The notes: generated by a model not told the origin, from the letters alone. Counted from the stretch's first letter, positions 1 through 8,774 are shown. The stretch: DNA of 64,000 bases from Clostridia bacterium (GCA_017621885.1 JAGASD010000048.1:71013-135012), one strand, 5' to 3'. Program-made: numbers and translations.

Positions 1-1161
1 AAGCTCTTCGTTTGTGGGAACGCAGAATGCCTTTACGGGGCAGCCGGGCTTTGTAAGCTCAATTTCTTCACCGCGCACGGCATTAGCTTCGTCGTTGAGT
101 TCAATGCCGAGGTATGAAAGGTTTTTGAGGACGTCTTCGCGAAGGTCTGTGCAGTTTTCACCTATACCGCCTGTGAATGTGATTACGTCAACACCGTCCA
201 TAGCAGCAACGTAAGAACCTATGCATTTACGAATCTGATACCACTGCATATCACGTGCAAGCTTTGCTCTCTTGTTGCCTTCTTCTGCGGCAGCGCGAAC
301 AGCTCTGTCATCGGAGTGAACACCTGAAATACCGAGAACGCCGCTCTGCTTGTTCATAATTGTATCCATTTCCTTGGGTGAAATGTTGTGCTTATCCATA
401 ATGTAAGTAACAACTGAGGGGTCGATAGCACCGCAACGTGTACCCATTATAAAACCATCAAGGGGAGTAAGACCCATGCTTGTGTCAAGAACCTTACCGT
501 CTTTAATTGCTGTTATGGAGCATCCGTTACCGAGGTGGCAGGTGATAAGCTTGATATCTTTAAGATCCTTGCCAACGATTTCTGCAGTTCTGTAAGCAAC
601 AAAACGGTGAGACGTGCCGTGTGCACCGTAGCGGCGGATATGGTCCTCTTCGTAATATTTGTAGGGAATACCGAACATATATGATGTTTCGGGCATTGTG
701 CTGTGGAAAGCGTTGTCAAAAACAGCAACCTGAGGAACAGAGTCACCGAAAACCTCATTACAGCATTCAATACCGATAACGTGTGCAGGGTTGTGAAGGG
801 GAGCGAGCACACTGAGCTCATCAATTGCTTTAAGAACGCTGTCGTCAACAAGAACGCTTTCTGTGAAAACGTCACCGCCCTGAACAACTCTGTGACCGAT
901 AGCACCGATTTCTGAAAGGCTGTCAATAACCTTGCAGTCACCTGAAACAAGAGCATCTTTAACAATGTTGAATGCAACCTTGTGGTCGGGAATATCAACG
1001 TATTCGTCGAAGCTTCTGCCGTCAAAGGTTGAACCCTTTGTGTGGCTCATATCTGTTGCAATCGACTCGCAAATACCTTTTGCAAGAACTTTTTCGCCTT
1101 CCATATCAAAAAGCTGATATTTAAGTGAAGAGCTTCCGCAGTTAATTACAAGAATTTTCAT
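1..1161 (-). CDS. ackA: Acetate kinase, 3' end cut by window edge
   Basis: Acetate kinase converts acetyl phosphate and ADP to acetate and ATP, the last step of the Pta-Ack fermentative route in the cytoplasm. The visible 387 residues start with the ASKHA-fold signature NCGSSSLKYQ at residues 7-16, followed by GHRVVQGG, VFDNAFHSTMP, HLGNGCS, GTRCGAIDPS and the C-terminal FTGGIGEN, all where AckA has them. The family is about 398 residues, so only about ten residues are missing beyond base 1; the last visible ones (VPTNEEL) are typical. The ATG lies 8 nt after GGAGG. It is divergent from tmcAL, an arrangement often seen in Firmicutes. Identity is near certain. Confidence 0.96.
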   Translation of the reverse strand, partial: MKILVINCGSSSLKYQLFDMEGEKVLAKGICESIATDMSHTKGSTFDGRSFDEYVDIPDHKVAFNIVKDALVSGDCKVIDSLSEIGAIGHRVVQGGDVFTESVLVDDSVLKAIDELSVLAPLHNPAHVIGIECCNEVFGDSVPQVAVFDNAFHSTMPETSYMFGIPYKYYEEDHIRRYGAHGTSHRFVAYRTAEIVGKDLKDIKLITCHLGNGCSITAIKDGKVLDTSMGLTPLDGFIMGTRCGAIDPSVVTYIMDKHNISPKEMDTIMNKQSGVLGISGVHSDDRAVRAAAEEGNKRAKLARDMQWYQIRKCIGSYVAAMDGVDVITFTGGIGENCTDLREDVLKNLSYLGIELNDEANAVRGEEIELTKPGCPVKAFCVPTNEEL

Positions 1162-1325
1162 TAATAAACCTCCAATAAAAACACTTATTATTCTTTTTAG
1201 GAAAATAAAAGCAGTGTTAATTGTGTAAAATATTAACCAAGTAATAATTATACCACTATTTATTTGTTTTGCAAGAGTAAAAGTGAAATAATTAGTATAT
1301 AATCGTCGTAAAGAGGGGGCGTTCT

Positions 1326-2519
1326 GTGAATTACGGTATCGTTGCTGAATTTAATCCGTTTCATAACGGTCATAAGTATATCGTTGATGCTTTGCGTAAC
1401 AACGGAGAGAATACTGTAACCGCAGTAATGTCAGAAAGCTTTGTTCAGCGCGGTGAGGGGGCTTGTGTTTCTCCGAACGAGCGTGTGCAGATGGCTCTTT
1501 CCTGCGGTGTGGATTTAGTTCTGTCATTGCCTGTGGCGTATGCTACAGCTTCCGCCGAGCGCTTTGCAGAGGGCGGTGTGCAGATTCTTGGTTCGTTAGG
1601 CTGTATTGATGCTCTGGGCTTCGGGTCTGAAAGCGGAGATACAGACGTTTTGCAAGAATGTGCGCGTTTTTTAGAAAGTCCCGAGTTTGCACCTTTTCTT
1701 GAAAAGCATTTGAGTGAAGGTGTTTCTTTCCCTGTGGCAAGGCAAAAGGCTTTATGGGATATGTGCGGTGAGCCGTTTGCTGAGGTGTTAGGCTCTCCCA
1801 ATGACATTTTAGGCATTGAGTACATTAAAGCTATAAACAAAAATGGCTTTAATATAAAACCCTTTGCTGTTAAGCGTATTGGGGTATCACACGATTCTAA
1901 GGATATTTTGGAGGATATCTGCTCAGCATCTGCCATTCGTGAAATGATGAAAAATGAAACTGATTTTTCAAAATATATGCCGAAAGAATCTGCGGATATT
2001 TTTTCTTCGGCAATCCGTAGAGGTAAAGCCTTGTGGGATTTTTCTATGATTGATAAAGCGATTGTTTTTAAATTGAGGACAATGAATGCTGATGATTTCA
2101 AAAAAATTCCCGATGTAAGTGAGGGACTTGAATACAGATTTGTTGAAGCTGTTAATACAAGTGTAACTCTTTCGGAAATACTTGAAAAAGTCAAAACAAA
2201 GAGGTATACTCATTCAAGGCTCAGAAGAATTGCGCTAAATGCATTTTTAGGAATTACCCGTGATGATGTTTGTGATAATATTCCTTATATCAGGGTGTTA
2301 GGGTTTAACGGTCGCGGTGCACAGATTTTAAAAGATGCGAAGAATAAAGCAACTCTTCCCATTGTTACAAAATCTGCCGATATAAAGAGCCTTTCAAATG
2401 ATGCGCAAAAGTCTTTTGAGCTTGAATGCAGAGCAAGAGATTTATATTCACTATGTCTTCCGGTCCCCGATGTCTGCGGAAAAGAAATGACAGATAAATT
2501 GATAGTTTTTAAGGATTAG
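1326..2519 (+). CDS. tmcAL: tRNA(Met) cytidine acetate ligase TmcAL
   Basis: TmcAL uses acetate and ATP to make N4-acetylcytidine at the wobble base of elongator tRNA-Met. The nucleotidyltransferase HIGH-type motif FNPFHNGH is at residues 9-16, and MSESFVQRGE and FGSESG follow in the order expected of the family. At 397 residues it is of normal length. The start is GTG, placed directly after the GAGGGGGC ribosome site at 1313-1320. The gene sits back to back with ackA, which supplies acetate, and just before a BaiN-like flavoprotein gene (4-nt gap). A TATAAT-like box occurs near 1300, but no convincing -35 box goes with it. Confidence 0.9.
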   Translation: MNYGIVAEFNPFHNGHKYIVDALRNNGENTVTAVMSESFVQRGEGACVSPNERVQMALSCGVDLVLSLPVAYATASAERFAEGGVQILGSLGCIDALGFGSESGDTDVLQECARFLESPEFAPFLEKHLSEGVSFPVARQKALWDMCGEPFAEVLGSPNDILGIEYIKAINKNGFNIKPFAVKRIGVSHDSKDILEDICSASAIREMMKNETDFSKYMPKESADIFSSAIRRGKALWDFSMIDKAIVFKLRTMNADDFKKIPDVSEGLEYRFVEAVNTSVTLSEILEKVKTKRYTHSRLRRIALNAFLGITRDDVCDNIPYIRVLGFNGRGAQILKDAKNKATLPIVTKSADIKSLSNDAQKSFELECRARDLYSLCLPVPDVCGKEMTDKLIVFKD

Positions 2520-2523
2520 TTAT

Positions 2524-3753
2524 ATGGATTTGATAGTAATTGGCGGCGGTGCCGCAGGTCTTATGGCGGCAGGTACCGCCGCACAAAGAGGCTTAAAAGT
2601 AACGCTTATTGAAAGAAACGATAAATTAGCCCGTAAGGTTGCAATAACGGGAAAGGGCAGATGCAATGTCACAAACTCTTGTCCGCTTCTCAATGACCTT
2701 ATAAGCAACGTACCCGTAAACGGAAGGTTTCTCTATGGTGCGTTTTCAAGATTTACCACGGATGATACAATAGATTTCTTTGAGGGTATGGGTGTACCGT
2801 TGAAAATAGAAAGAGGGAACAGAGTTTTTCCCGTTTCTGATAAAGCCCTTGATATTGTTGATGCTCTTAACAGATTCATTACCGTTAACGGTGTTAAAAG
2901 AAAGCAAGGCAGAGTAACGGAGCTTATTATTGAAGAAGGCGCAGTTAAAGGCTGTATTACCGATGACGGCAGAAAATTCTATGCTGAAAACGTGCTTATT
3001 GCAACGGGCGGTAAGTCTTATCCTGCAACCGGCTCTACAGGTGACGGATATGAGTTGGCAAAGCAAGCAGGTCACACAATAACAGACCTTAAACCTTCTC
3101 TTGTGCCTTTAGAATGCCACGAGGGCTGGTGTACCGAGGCTATGGGTCTTTCATTGAGAAACGTTGAAATAAGGGTAGAGGATACGAAAAACTATAAAGA
3201 AGTTTACAAGGATTTCGGTGAAATGCTTTTTACTCATTTCGGTGTTTCGGGACCTATGATACTTTCTGCATCCTCCCATATGCGTAATATGGAGCGCAGC
3301 AGATATGTTATTCATATAGACTTTAAGCCTGCTCTTACTTACGAACAGCTTGACAAAAGATTACAAAGAGATTTGCTTGAATGCTCAAACAAAAATCTTT
3401 ATAACACACTTTCTCTTATGTTACCGAGAAAAATGATACCTGTTATCGTGAAACTTTCAGGCCTTAACGGTAACATTAAATCAAATCAGGTAACAAAAGA
3501 AATGCGTTCAATACTTGTTGATACGCTCAAGGATATTCGCCTTACGGTTACAGATTTCAGACCTATTGATGAAGCTATAATTACATCAGGTGGTGTCAGC
3601 GTTTCGGAAATAGACCCTAAAACAATGAAAAGTAAAATTACAGAGGGTCTTTATTTCGCAGGTGAGGTTATTGACGTGGATGCATACACAGGCGGATTTA
3701 ACCTGCAGATTGCATTTTCTACGGGCAGACTTGCAGGAAACTCCGTTTCCTAA
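2524..3753 (+). CDS. NAD(P)/FAD-dependent oxidoreductase, HI0933/YhiN/BaiN family
   Basis: This 409-residue flavoprotein has an N-terminal Rossmann FAD-binding motif GGGAAGLMAA (residues 7-16), a second dinucleotide motif ATGGKSYPATGSTGDGY near residues 161-177, and the C-terminal AGEVIDVDAYTGGFNLQ segment typical of the HI0933 family. One clostridial member, BaiN, reduces bile-acid intermediates, but most family members have no assigned substrate, so that role is not claimed here. It follows tmcAL with a 4-nt gap and is probably co-transcribed with it. Directly after its stop codon begins a repeat-flanked insert. Family assignment is firm; substrate unknown. Confidence 0.87.
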   Translation: MDLIVIGGGAAGLMAAGTAAQRGLKVTLIERNDKLARKVAITGKGRCNVTNSCPLLNDLISNVPVNGRFLYGAFSRFTTDDTIDFFEGMGVPLKIERGNRVFPVSDKALDIVDALNRFITVNGVKRKQGRVTELIIEEGAVKGCITDDGRKFYAENVLIATGGKSYPATGSTGDGYELAKQAGHTITDLKPSLVPLECHEGWCTEAMGLSLRNVEIRVEDTKNYKEVYKDFGEMLFTHFGVSGPMILSASSHMRNMERSRYVIHIDFKPALTYEQLDKRLQRDLLECSNKNLYNTLSLMLPRKMIPVIVKLSGLNGNIKSNQVTKEMRSILVDTLKDIRLTVTDFRPIDEAIITSGGVSVSEIDPKTMKSKITEGLYFAGEVIDVDAYTGGFNLQIAFSTGRLAGNSVS

Positions 3754-3754
3754 T

Positions 3755-4049
3755 GAGGAATGAGGAGTGAGGAATGAGGAATCTCGGGACGCAAGGCGCC
3801 GATTGTAAAAGTTTCAAGTTACAAATTGCAAGTGGCAAGTTTCGAAACTGCGTTGGCGATTTATAAGTTATTGAAAACTCGAGCCTTATTCTTTTTTACC
3901 GCGCATTTTATGTATTCGGTTACCGTTTATTTATTGTTCAGCTTTATGGAGAATTTAGTTAGGATAACAGTGGTGTTGTGTTTAATCAACTATTAAAAAA
4001 TAGCGTCGCAGACCCACAATTCCTAATTCCTGATTCCTCACTCCTAATT
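3755..4049. repeat. Intergenic element with heptad-repeat inverted ends (MITE-like)
   Basis: The element begins two bases after the stop of the flavoprotein gene with four tandem 7-mers of the form GAGGAAT (3755-3782; the second unit is GAGGAGT). It ends at about 4020-4049 with the same heptads in inverse orientation (AGGAGTGAGGAATCAGGAAT on the minus strand). The ends share about 20 nearly identical bases as an inverted repeat. The centre has no open frame and contains short direct repeats of CAAGT/TTGCAAGT. No transposase is present, so this looks like a non-autonomous interspersed repeat filling the gap between baiN-like and cmk. Copy number elsewhere cannot be judged from this window. Confidence 0.6.
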
Positions 4050-4087
4050 TTAAATCAGATTATGTTATATATCGAGGAGAATATATT

Positions 4088-4753
4088 ATGATAATTAACA
4101 TCGCAATTGACGGTCCTGCAGGTGCAGGAAAAAGCACAATAGCTAAAAGAGCTTCAAAGGAGCTTGGCTTTATTTACGTTGATACAGGTGCTCTTTACAG
4201 AACGGTCGGCCTTAACGTTTTAAGACAGGGTAAGGATACAAAAAATCCGGATGATGTTATTCCCACACTTGAAGGTGTTGATATTTCATTACGTTTTGTA
4301 AACGGAGAGCAAAGAGTATTTCTCGGTGAAGAGGATGTTTCCGAAGCTATAAGACAGAATGAGGTTTCTATGGCTGCATCCAACGTTTCTGCAATTCCTG
4401 CCGTAAGGGAATTCCTTTTCAGTCTTCAGCGTGATATTGCCGAAAAGAACAATTGCATTATGGACGGCAGAGATATAGGCACAGTTGTTCTTCCTGATGC
4501 CAAAATAAAAATATTCCTTACCGCATCAGCCCGCGCAAGAGCGGACAGACGCTATAAGGAGCTTGTTGAAAAAGGTCAGGATGTTGATTACGACAGCATT
4601 CTTGCAGACATTGAACAGCGCGATTATCAGGACTCTCACAGAGAAATCGCACCTCTTAAACAGGCAGATGATGCCGTTCTTGTTGATACAACAGAATTGG
4701 ATTTGGAGGGTTCAATTGAATATATGCTTAGGGTTATAAAGGAGCGACTTTAA
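4088..4753 (+). CDS. cmk: Cytidylate kinase
   Basis: Cmk phosphorylates CMP and dCMP to the diphosphates in pyrimidine salvage and RNA-turnover recycling. The P-loop GPAGAGKST is at residues 9-17, DTGALYR follows at 32-38, and the DGRDIGTVVLPDA motif that contacts the nucleotide is near residue 126. Length 221 is typical. The start ATG follows GAGGAGAA by about 8 nt. Its TAA stop shares one base with the ATG of the ispH-S1 gene (TAATG), so the two are translationally coupled. The cmk-ispH-S1 order is conserved in many Clostridia. Confidence 0.95.
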   Translation: MIINIAIDGPAGAGKSTIAKRASKELGFIYVDTGALYRTVGLNVLRQGKDTKNPDDVIPTLEGVDISLRFVNGEQRVFLGEEDVSEAIRQNEVSMAASNVSAIPAVREFLFSLQRDIAEKNNCIMDGRDIGTVVLPDAKIKIFLTASARARADRRYKELVEKGQDVDYDSILADIEQRDYQDSHREIAPLKQADDAVLVDTTELDLEGSIEYMLRVIKERL

Positions 4754-6771
4754 TGGCTGAAATAACTTTAGCTGAAAAAGCAGGCTTTTGCTTTGGTGTT
4801 GACAGAGCAATAAAGCTGATTGAAAAATTGATTTCCGAAGGTCGTAAGGTTGCAACACTCGGTCCTATAATTCACAATAGTCAGGTTATTGAGGAGCTGG
4901 CTTCTAAGGGGGTTAAGGTGGTTGAATCCCCAAACGATGTTGAAGATGGAGCGATCCTTGTTCTTCGTACACACGGTGTTACCCGAGAGGTGTTAAAAGA
5001 GGTTGAAAAAAGCGGATGTGAATTTATTGATGCCGCTTGTCCCTTTGTAAAAAAAATACATAAAATCGTTCTTGATAATTCTTCTGAGGATGTAGTTACA
5101 CTTATTGCAGGCGATGAAAATCACCCTGAGGTTAAGGGGATAAAAAGCTGTGCTAAGGGAAAATCCTTCGTAATAGGCAGCTCTGAAAAAATCGAAGAAT
5201 TGTTGAAAATGTATCCTGATTTGGTACAAAAACCGGTGATTTTTGTTTCTCAGACCACTTTTAGCATAAAAGAATGGGAAAAAAGTTTAAAAAAAATAAA
5301 ATTACTATGTACAAATGCGAAAATATTTGATACAATATGTAGCGCGACCGAAGAAAGGCAGAATGAAGCTGCCCAATTATCACGTTTGAACGATGCTATG
5401 GTTATTGTTGGCGGTAAGCACAGCTCCAATACCCGTAAATTGTTAAAGGTGTGTGAGGGGAATTGTCCTGCATTTCTTGTTGAAACTGCGTCAGAGCTTT
5501 ATGGTATTCCTCTGCGCGGCTACAGCTCAATCGGTCTCACTGCGGGTGCATCTACTCCCGCCGGTATTATAAAGGAGGTACTTGAAACCATGTCCGAAAT
5601 TGTAAACGAAAACAAAATGATTGAGGAGGAGACAGTGCTGGACTCTGCAGCGGCTACTGAAGAATTCGATTTTGCAGCAGCTTTAGAGGAATCACTCAAC
5701 AGTATGAACAGCGATCAGAAGGTTGTTGGTACAGTATTGAGTGTATCTCCCACAGAGATACAGGTTGATATCGGCAGGAAGCAGACAGGCTATATTCCCT
5801 ACAGCGAATACAGCAACGACCCCAACGCAGATCCCAAAGCTGAACTCAAAATCGGCGACACACTTAATCTCATCATCATGAAAACTAACGACCAGGAAGG
5901 CGTTACAATGCTTTCCAAAAAACGTTACGATGCTATCGCAGCATGGGACGAAATCGTAAACGCTGAGGGTACAGATACTGTATTCGAGGGTGTTGTTACA
6001 GAAATCGTTCGCGGCGGTGTTATTGTTGTTGCAAAAAATGCACGACTTTTCATCCCTGCATCACACGCAACTGCAAGCCGTAATGACAAGCTTGAAGATC
6101 TTCTTAATAAGACTGTTAAATTCAAAGTTCTTGAGGTTAACAAGCAGAGAAGAAGAGCTGTTGGCTCAATTCGCGCTGTTCTTAAAGATGAAAGAAAAGC
6201 CGCTGAAGAAAAATTCTGGGCAGAAGCACAGGTAGGCGAAGTACGTAAGGGTGTTGTTAAATCTCTTATGAAGTTCGGTGCGTTCGTTGACATCGGTGGT
6301 GTTGACGGTATGATTCACGTTTCCGAGCTTTCTTGGAACAGAATCAAAGATCCTTCAGAGGTTGTAAGTGTTGGTGACGAGGTTGAGGTTACTATCAAAT
6401 CACTCAATCCCGAAAAGAAACAGATTGCTCTCGGCTACAAGAAACTTGAAGATAATCCTTGGGAAATCTTTAAGAGAGATTATGCAGTAGATTCAGAGGT
6501 TGAGGTTGAAATCGCTAACTTTACTGATTTCGGTGCTTTTGCACACATCATCCCCGGAATTGACGGTCTTATTCACATTTCTCAGATTGCAAATAAGCAT
6601 GTTGCAAAACCTGCAGATGTACTTAAAATCGGTGAAAAAGTAAACGTTAAGATTACTGACATTGACGAAGAAAGAAAGAGAGTAAGTCTTTCAATACGTG
6701 CACTTCTTCCTGAAGAAGCTCCCGTTGAAGAAGCTCCCGTTGAAGAAGCTGCAGATACTGCTGAAGAATAA
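4753..6771 (+). CDS. ispH: Bifunctional HMBPP reductase (IspH) / ribosomal protein S1-like fusion
   Basis: A 672-residue fusion. Residues 1-280 are IspH, the last enzyme of the MEP isoprenoid pathway, which reduces HMBPP to IPP and DMAPP. Its three 4Fe-4S cysteines are C13, C96 and C196; the substrate histidines are H41, H74 and H124, the proton-donor glutamate is E126, and the SSNT motif is at 224-227. After an acidic linker (about 281-320) come four S1 RNA-binding domains at roughly 322-390, 408-477, 495-564 and 581-650, then a Glu/Ala/Pro tail with repeated EEAPV. Such fusions are known in Clostridia. Translation is coupled to cmk by a one-base overlap. Confidence 0.95.
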   Translation: MAEITLAEKAGFCFGVDRAIKLIEKLISEGRKVATLGPIIHNSQVIEELASKGVKVVESPNDVEDGAILVLRTHGVTREVLKEVEKSGCEFIDAACPFVKKIHKIVLDNSSEDVVTLIAGDENHPEVKGIKSCAKGKSFVIGSSEKIEELLKMYPDLVQKPVIFVSQTTFSIKEWEKSLKKIKLLCTNAKIFDTICSATEERQNEAAQLSRLNDAMVIVGGKHSSNTRKLLKVCEGNCPAFLVETASELYGIPLRGYSSIGLTAGASTPAGIIKEVLETMSEIVNENKMIEEETVLDSAAATEEFDFAAALEESLNSMNSDQKVVGTVLSVSPTEIQVDIGRKQTGYIPYSEYSNDPNADPKAELKIGDTLNLIIMKTNDQEGVTMLSKKRYDAIAAWDEIVNAEGTDTVFEGVVTEIVRGGVIVVAKNARLFIPASHATASRNDKLEDLLNKTVKFKVLEVNKQRRRAVGSIRAVLKDERKAAEEKFWAEAQVGEVRKGVVKSLMKFGAFVDIGGVDGMIHVSELSWNRIKDPSEVVSVGDEVEVTIKSLNPEKKQIALGYKKLEDNPWEIFKRDYAVDSEVEVEIANFTDFGAFAHIIPGIDGLIHISQIANKHVAKPADVLKIGEKVNVKITDIDEERKRVSLSIRALLPEEAPVEEAPVEEAADTAEE

Positions 6772-6818
6772 TTCTCTTCTTCCGTATAATATATACGGTT
6801 CAACCGTTAATGCTAATT

Positions 6819-6852
6819 AAACCGTAGAAGGGCTTTGTCTTTCTACGGTTTT
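6819..6852 (+). terminator. Intrinsic terminator after ispH-S1
   Basis: The inverted repeat AAACCGTAGAA / TTCTACGGTTTT, with an 11-nt loop, runs straight into a T-rich tract. It lies about 50 nt after the ispH-S1 stop codon and ends the cmk-ispH unit. Confidence 0.85.
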
Positions 6853-6929
6853 GTATTCTTTGAAATAGTTAAAAAATAACACCGAACCGCTGCGTTAATC
6901 GCGGCTTCGGATTATAAAGTGGTGATGTA

Positions 6930-7619
6930 ATGTACTGTGATAAGTGTCACAAGCAGAGTCCTTCAAATTTTGTTAATTGCGCTTATTGTGGCGCAAAGCT
7001 TGAATCATCTGATAAAAAGGCACCGTCTAAATTCGTAAAAAAGAAAAAAATCAATATAAAATTTTCTTTAAAAAACTGTTTGATTATTGTTTCTGCTTTT
7101 GCGGCAGTTCTTGTGCTTGCGGCAATTTTTACAGCTTCATTTACTGGCACAAAGCCCGAGAATGTTGTTAAAAATTTCGTTAAATCAACACAATCGAATG
7201 ATTCTGAATTATATTATTCACTTTTTGATGATAACATAAAAAGGTATAAGCAGGATAATCGCTACTTTGGTGAAGATGAAACGTTTGAACAAATGGTTCT
7301 TCCGATGGAACAAAGTAATGCGTTTTATATTGAAAAATGCGGTGAAGGCTATAACCTTAATTATAGCGTGAAATCATCAAGCACACTTACAGAAGCGCAA
7401 ATGAGTGTCTTCGTAGAAGTGCTTGAAGCAAGCTTCGGTTACATTGAGTTTCCGGGCAGGGTAGACGTTCTTTGCGTTGAAATTGTTGCAAACGGCACGA
7501 ACGGTTCTTATACCAGCGTTTATGATGATTTCTGGTGCATGCGAATTAAAGGTAAGTGGTATAAGGTTGATAAAACAATTTATACTGAATATTTAAATAC
7601 TGTTAACTCTAACTCCTGA
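6930..7619 (+). CDS. Zinc-ribbon single-pass membrane protein of unknown function
   Basis: I do not recognise a specific family. The 229 residues begin with a zinc ribbon (CDKC at 3-6 and CAYC at 17-20), followed by a lysine-rich stretch and one transmembrane helix at about residues 48-70 (LIIVSAFAAVLVLAAIF). An extracytoplasmic domain of about 155 residues follows, with Asp/Ser-rich and aromatic patches and no catalytic motif. Zinc ribbon plus helix plus outer domain is common in Firmicute envelope proteins (zinc_ribbon_2/DUF4878-like architectures). The ATG follows GTGGTGATGTA. The gene is monocistronic, with terminators on both sides. Coding status is secure; function unknown. Confidence 0.8.
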   Translation: MYCDKCHKQSPSNFVNCAYCGAKLESSDKKAPSKFVKKKKINIKFSLKNCLIIVSAFAAVLVLAAIFTASFTGTKPENVVKNFVKSTQSNDSELYYSLFDDNIKRYKQDNRYFGEDETFEQMVLPMEQSNAFYIEKCGEGYNLNYSVKSSSTLTEAQMSVFVEVLEASFGYIEFPGRVDVLCVEIVANGTNGSYTSVYDDFWCMRIKGKWYKVDKTIYTEYLNTVNSNS

Positions 7620-7645
7620 AAATTTAAATTTCAGGAGTTTTTTTG
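7612..7645 (+). terminator. Intrinsic terminator
   Basis: ACTCCTGAAATTT-type stem: AACTCCTGAAAATTT pairs with AAATTTCAGGAGTT and is followed by seven T. It overlaps the stop codon of the zinc-ribbon membrane protein gene. Confidence 0.85.
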
Positions 7646-7703
7646 TCGAAATTAGAATTATTTTGTATTTTTCACAAAAAAATGTGCAAATTGATAAAAA
7701 TAT

Positions 7704-7732
7704 TTGACAAAATAACAAAAGTGTGCTATGAT
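7704..7732 (+). promoter_or_regulatory. Sigma-A type promoter for sigH-like gene
   Basis: TTGACA (7704-7709), a 17-nt spacer and TATGAT (7727-7732) lie 38 nt upstream of the GTG start of the sigma-factor gene. Confidence 0.75.
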
Positions 7733-7769
7733 AAGACTCGTTAAAGTGTATTTGGTCTGAGGTGGTACG

Positions 7770-8330
7770 GTGGGCGCTAAAAAATTTTCCGAATATGTTG
7801 ATGCCAACAATGAGGAACTTGTGGATTTAGCGCAGAAGGGTGATGAATATGCATTCAATGCTTTAGCGTCACGCTTTTTAAATACCCGTTATATTGTATC
7901 AGGTGCGGCTTATCTTGATGTTGACGACTTCGTTCAAGAAGGTATGTTCGGTTTTTTGAATGCAGTCCGAACCTTTGATGTAAGCAAGGGTGTTCCTTTT
8001 GAAGCATACGCTTCTGTATGTATGCGTAACAGCATAAACACGGCAGCAGGTAACGTTTCGGATGATATACCCATTGATGCTGATTCAGAAGCATTTACAG
8101 TTATTGAAAGCACGGAAGACCCGTTAAAACACCTTATAACGGCTGAGCGTTTGAATGATGTTCTTGATGCTTGCAACGTAACACTTTCAGAGGTGGAAAA
8201 AACCGTTGTTTTTTTCAGAGCGAGCGGTATGAGTTACGTTGAAATTGGTGAGAAATTGGGGTTGTCTGCCAAATCTGTTGATAATGCGGTTCAGCGCGCA
8301 AGGCGCAAATTAAAAGAAGTAATTGCCTGA
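7770..8330 (+). CDS. RNA polymerase sigma factor, SigH-like
   Basis: A 186-residue sigma-70 family protein. Region 2 is visible at about residues 27-90 (DVDDFVQEGMFGFLNAVRTFD, the core-binding and -10 recognition helix), with only a short linker before region 4 at about 135-185, whose helix-turn-helix reads MSYVEIGEKLGLSAKSVDNA. The SVDNAVQRARRKLK ending closely resembles Bacillus SigH (stage-zero sporulation sigma factor), which is slightly longer. No region 1.1 or 3 is apparent. The start is GTG after GGTGGTA. It has its own sigma-A promoter. A SigH role in early sporulation is inference; another alternative sigma factor of the same subfamily is possible. Confidence 0.8.
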   Translation: MGAKKFSEYVDANNEELVDLAQKGDEYAFNALASRFLNTRYIVSGAAYLDVDDFVQEGMFGFLNAVRTFDVSKGVPFEAYASVCMRNSINTAAGNVSDDIPIDADSEAFTVIESTEDPLKHLITAERLNDVLDACNVTLSEVEKTVVFFRASGMSYVEIGEKLGLSAKSVDNAVQRARRKLKEVIA

Positions 8331-8377
8331 AAAGGCTTTACTATAAATGTCCTCTTAGCTTAAAAGCAGAGCGTTGT

Positions 8378-8411
8378 TTTGGTTACGGAATTTATCCGAA
8401 ACTTTACCAAA
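8378..8411 (+). other. Possible structured leader upstream of zinc-ribbon gene
   Basis: TTTGGT (8378-8383) can pair with ACCAAA (8406-8411), and inside it CGGA (8386-8389) pairs with TCCG (8395-8398). The hairpin lies in the 137-nt gap between the sigma factor and the zinc-ribbon gene. It matches no riboswitch class I know. Confidence 0.25.
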
Positions 8412-8467
8412 GGCGGCGGTGCAATTCCGTTAGAGGGCAACATCATTAACAAGCGAGGTAGCAGAAA

Positions 8468-8749
8468 ATGTACGAAGACAAAACACTCATTTGTAAAGAG
8501 TGCGGCAACGAATTTATTTTCACAGCCGGAGAACAGGAATTTTACGCTGAAAAAGGCTTAGTAAATGAGCCCAAAAGCTGCAAAGCATGCCGTGATGCAC
8601 GTAAGCAGGCTATGAGAGGCGAGCGTGAAAAATTCACAGCAGTTTGTGCAGAGTGCGGCGGTGTTGCTGAAGTTCCCTTCAAACCCCGTGAAGATCGCCC
8701 TGTATATTGCAGCGAGTGCTTCAAACAGAAAAAAGAAGCAGAGGCTTAA
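8468..8749 (+). CDS. Small zinc-ribbon domain protein
   Basis: A 93-residue soluble protein with three cysteine pairs: CKEC at 9-12, CKAC near 37-40, and a C-terminal four-cysteine ribbon (CAEC near 57-60 and CSEC near 76-79). It belongs to the group of Firmicute 'zinc-ribbon domain containing' / CxxC-x20-CxxC proteins whose biological role is not established; nucleic-acid binding is a reasonable guess only. The ATG follows GCGAGGTAGCAGAAA. An intrinsic terminator follows. An overlapping frame from 8379 is a shadow of this gene and its leader. Confidence 0.85.
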   Translation: MYEDKTLICKECGNEFIFTAGEQEFYAEKGLVNEPKSCKACRDARKQAMRGEREKFTAVCAECGGVAEVPFKPREDRPVYCSECFKQKKEAEA

Positions 8750-8774
8750 TTACATAATATATGTAAAAGGTTTC

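Noticed and set aside
513-1025. 170-codon minus-strand frame overlapping ackA
   Set aside because: It is out of phase with acetate kinase, whose motifs cover the same bases; composition is Leu/Thr/Ser-rich noise.
2746-3075. 109-codon minus-strand frame inside the flavoprotein gene
   Set aside because: Antisense shadow of conserved FAD-domain codons, no supporting signals.
3755-3783. Tandem GAGGAAT heptads could be read as a CRISPR-like or simple repeat array
   Set aside because: Units are 7 nt with no spacers, and the same units appear inverted at the other end; this is an element terminus, not CRISPR.
8379-8561. 60-codon frame starting in the leader of the zinc-ribbon gene
   Set aside because: It overlaps the real gene in another phase and has no Shine-Dalgarno sequence.
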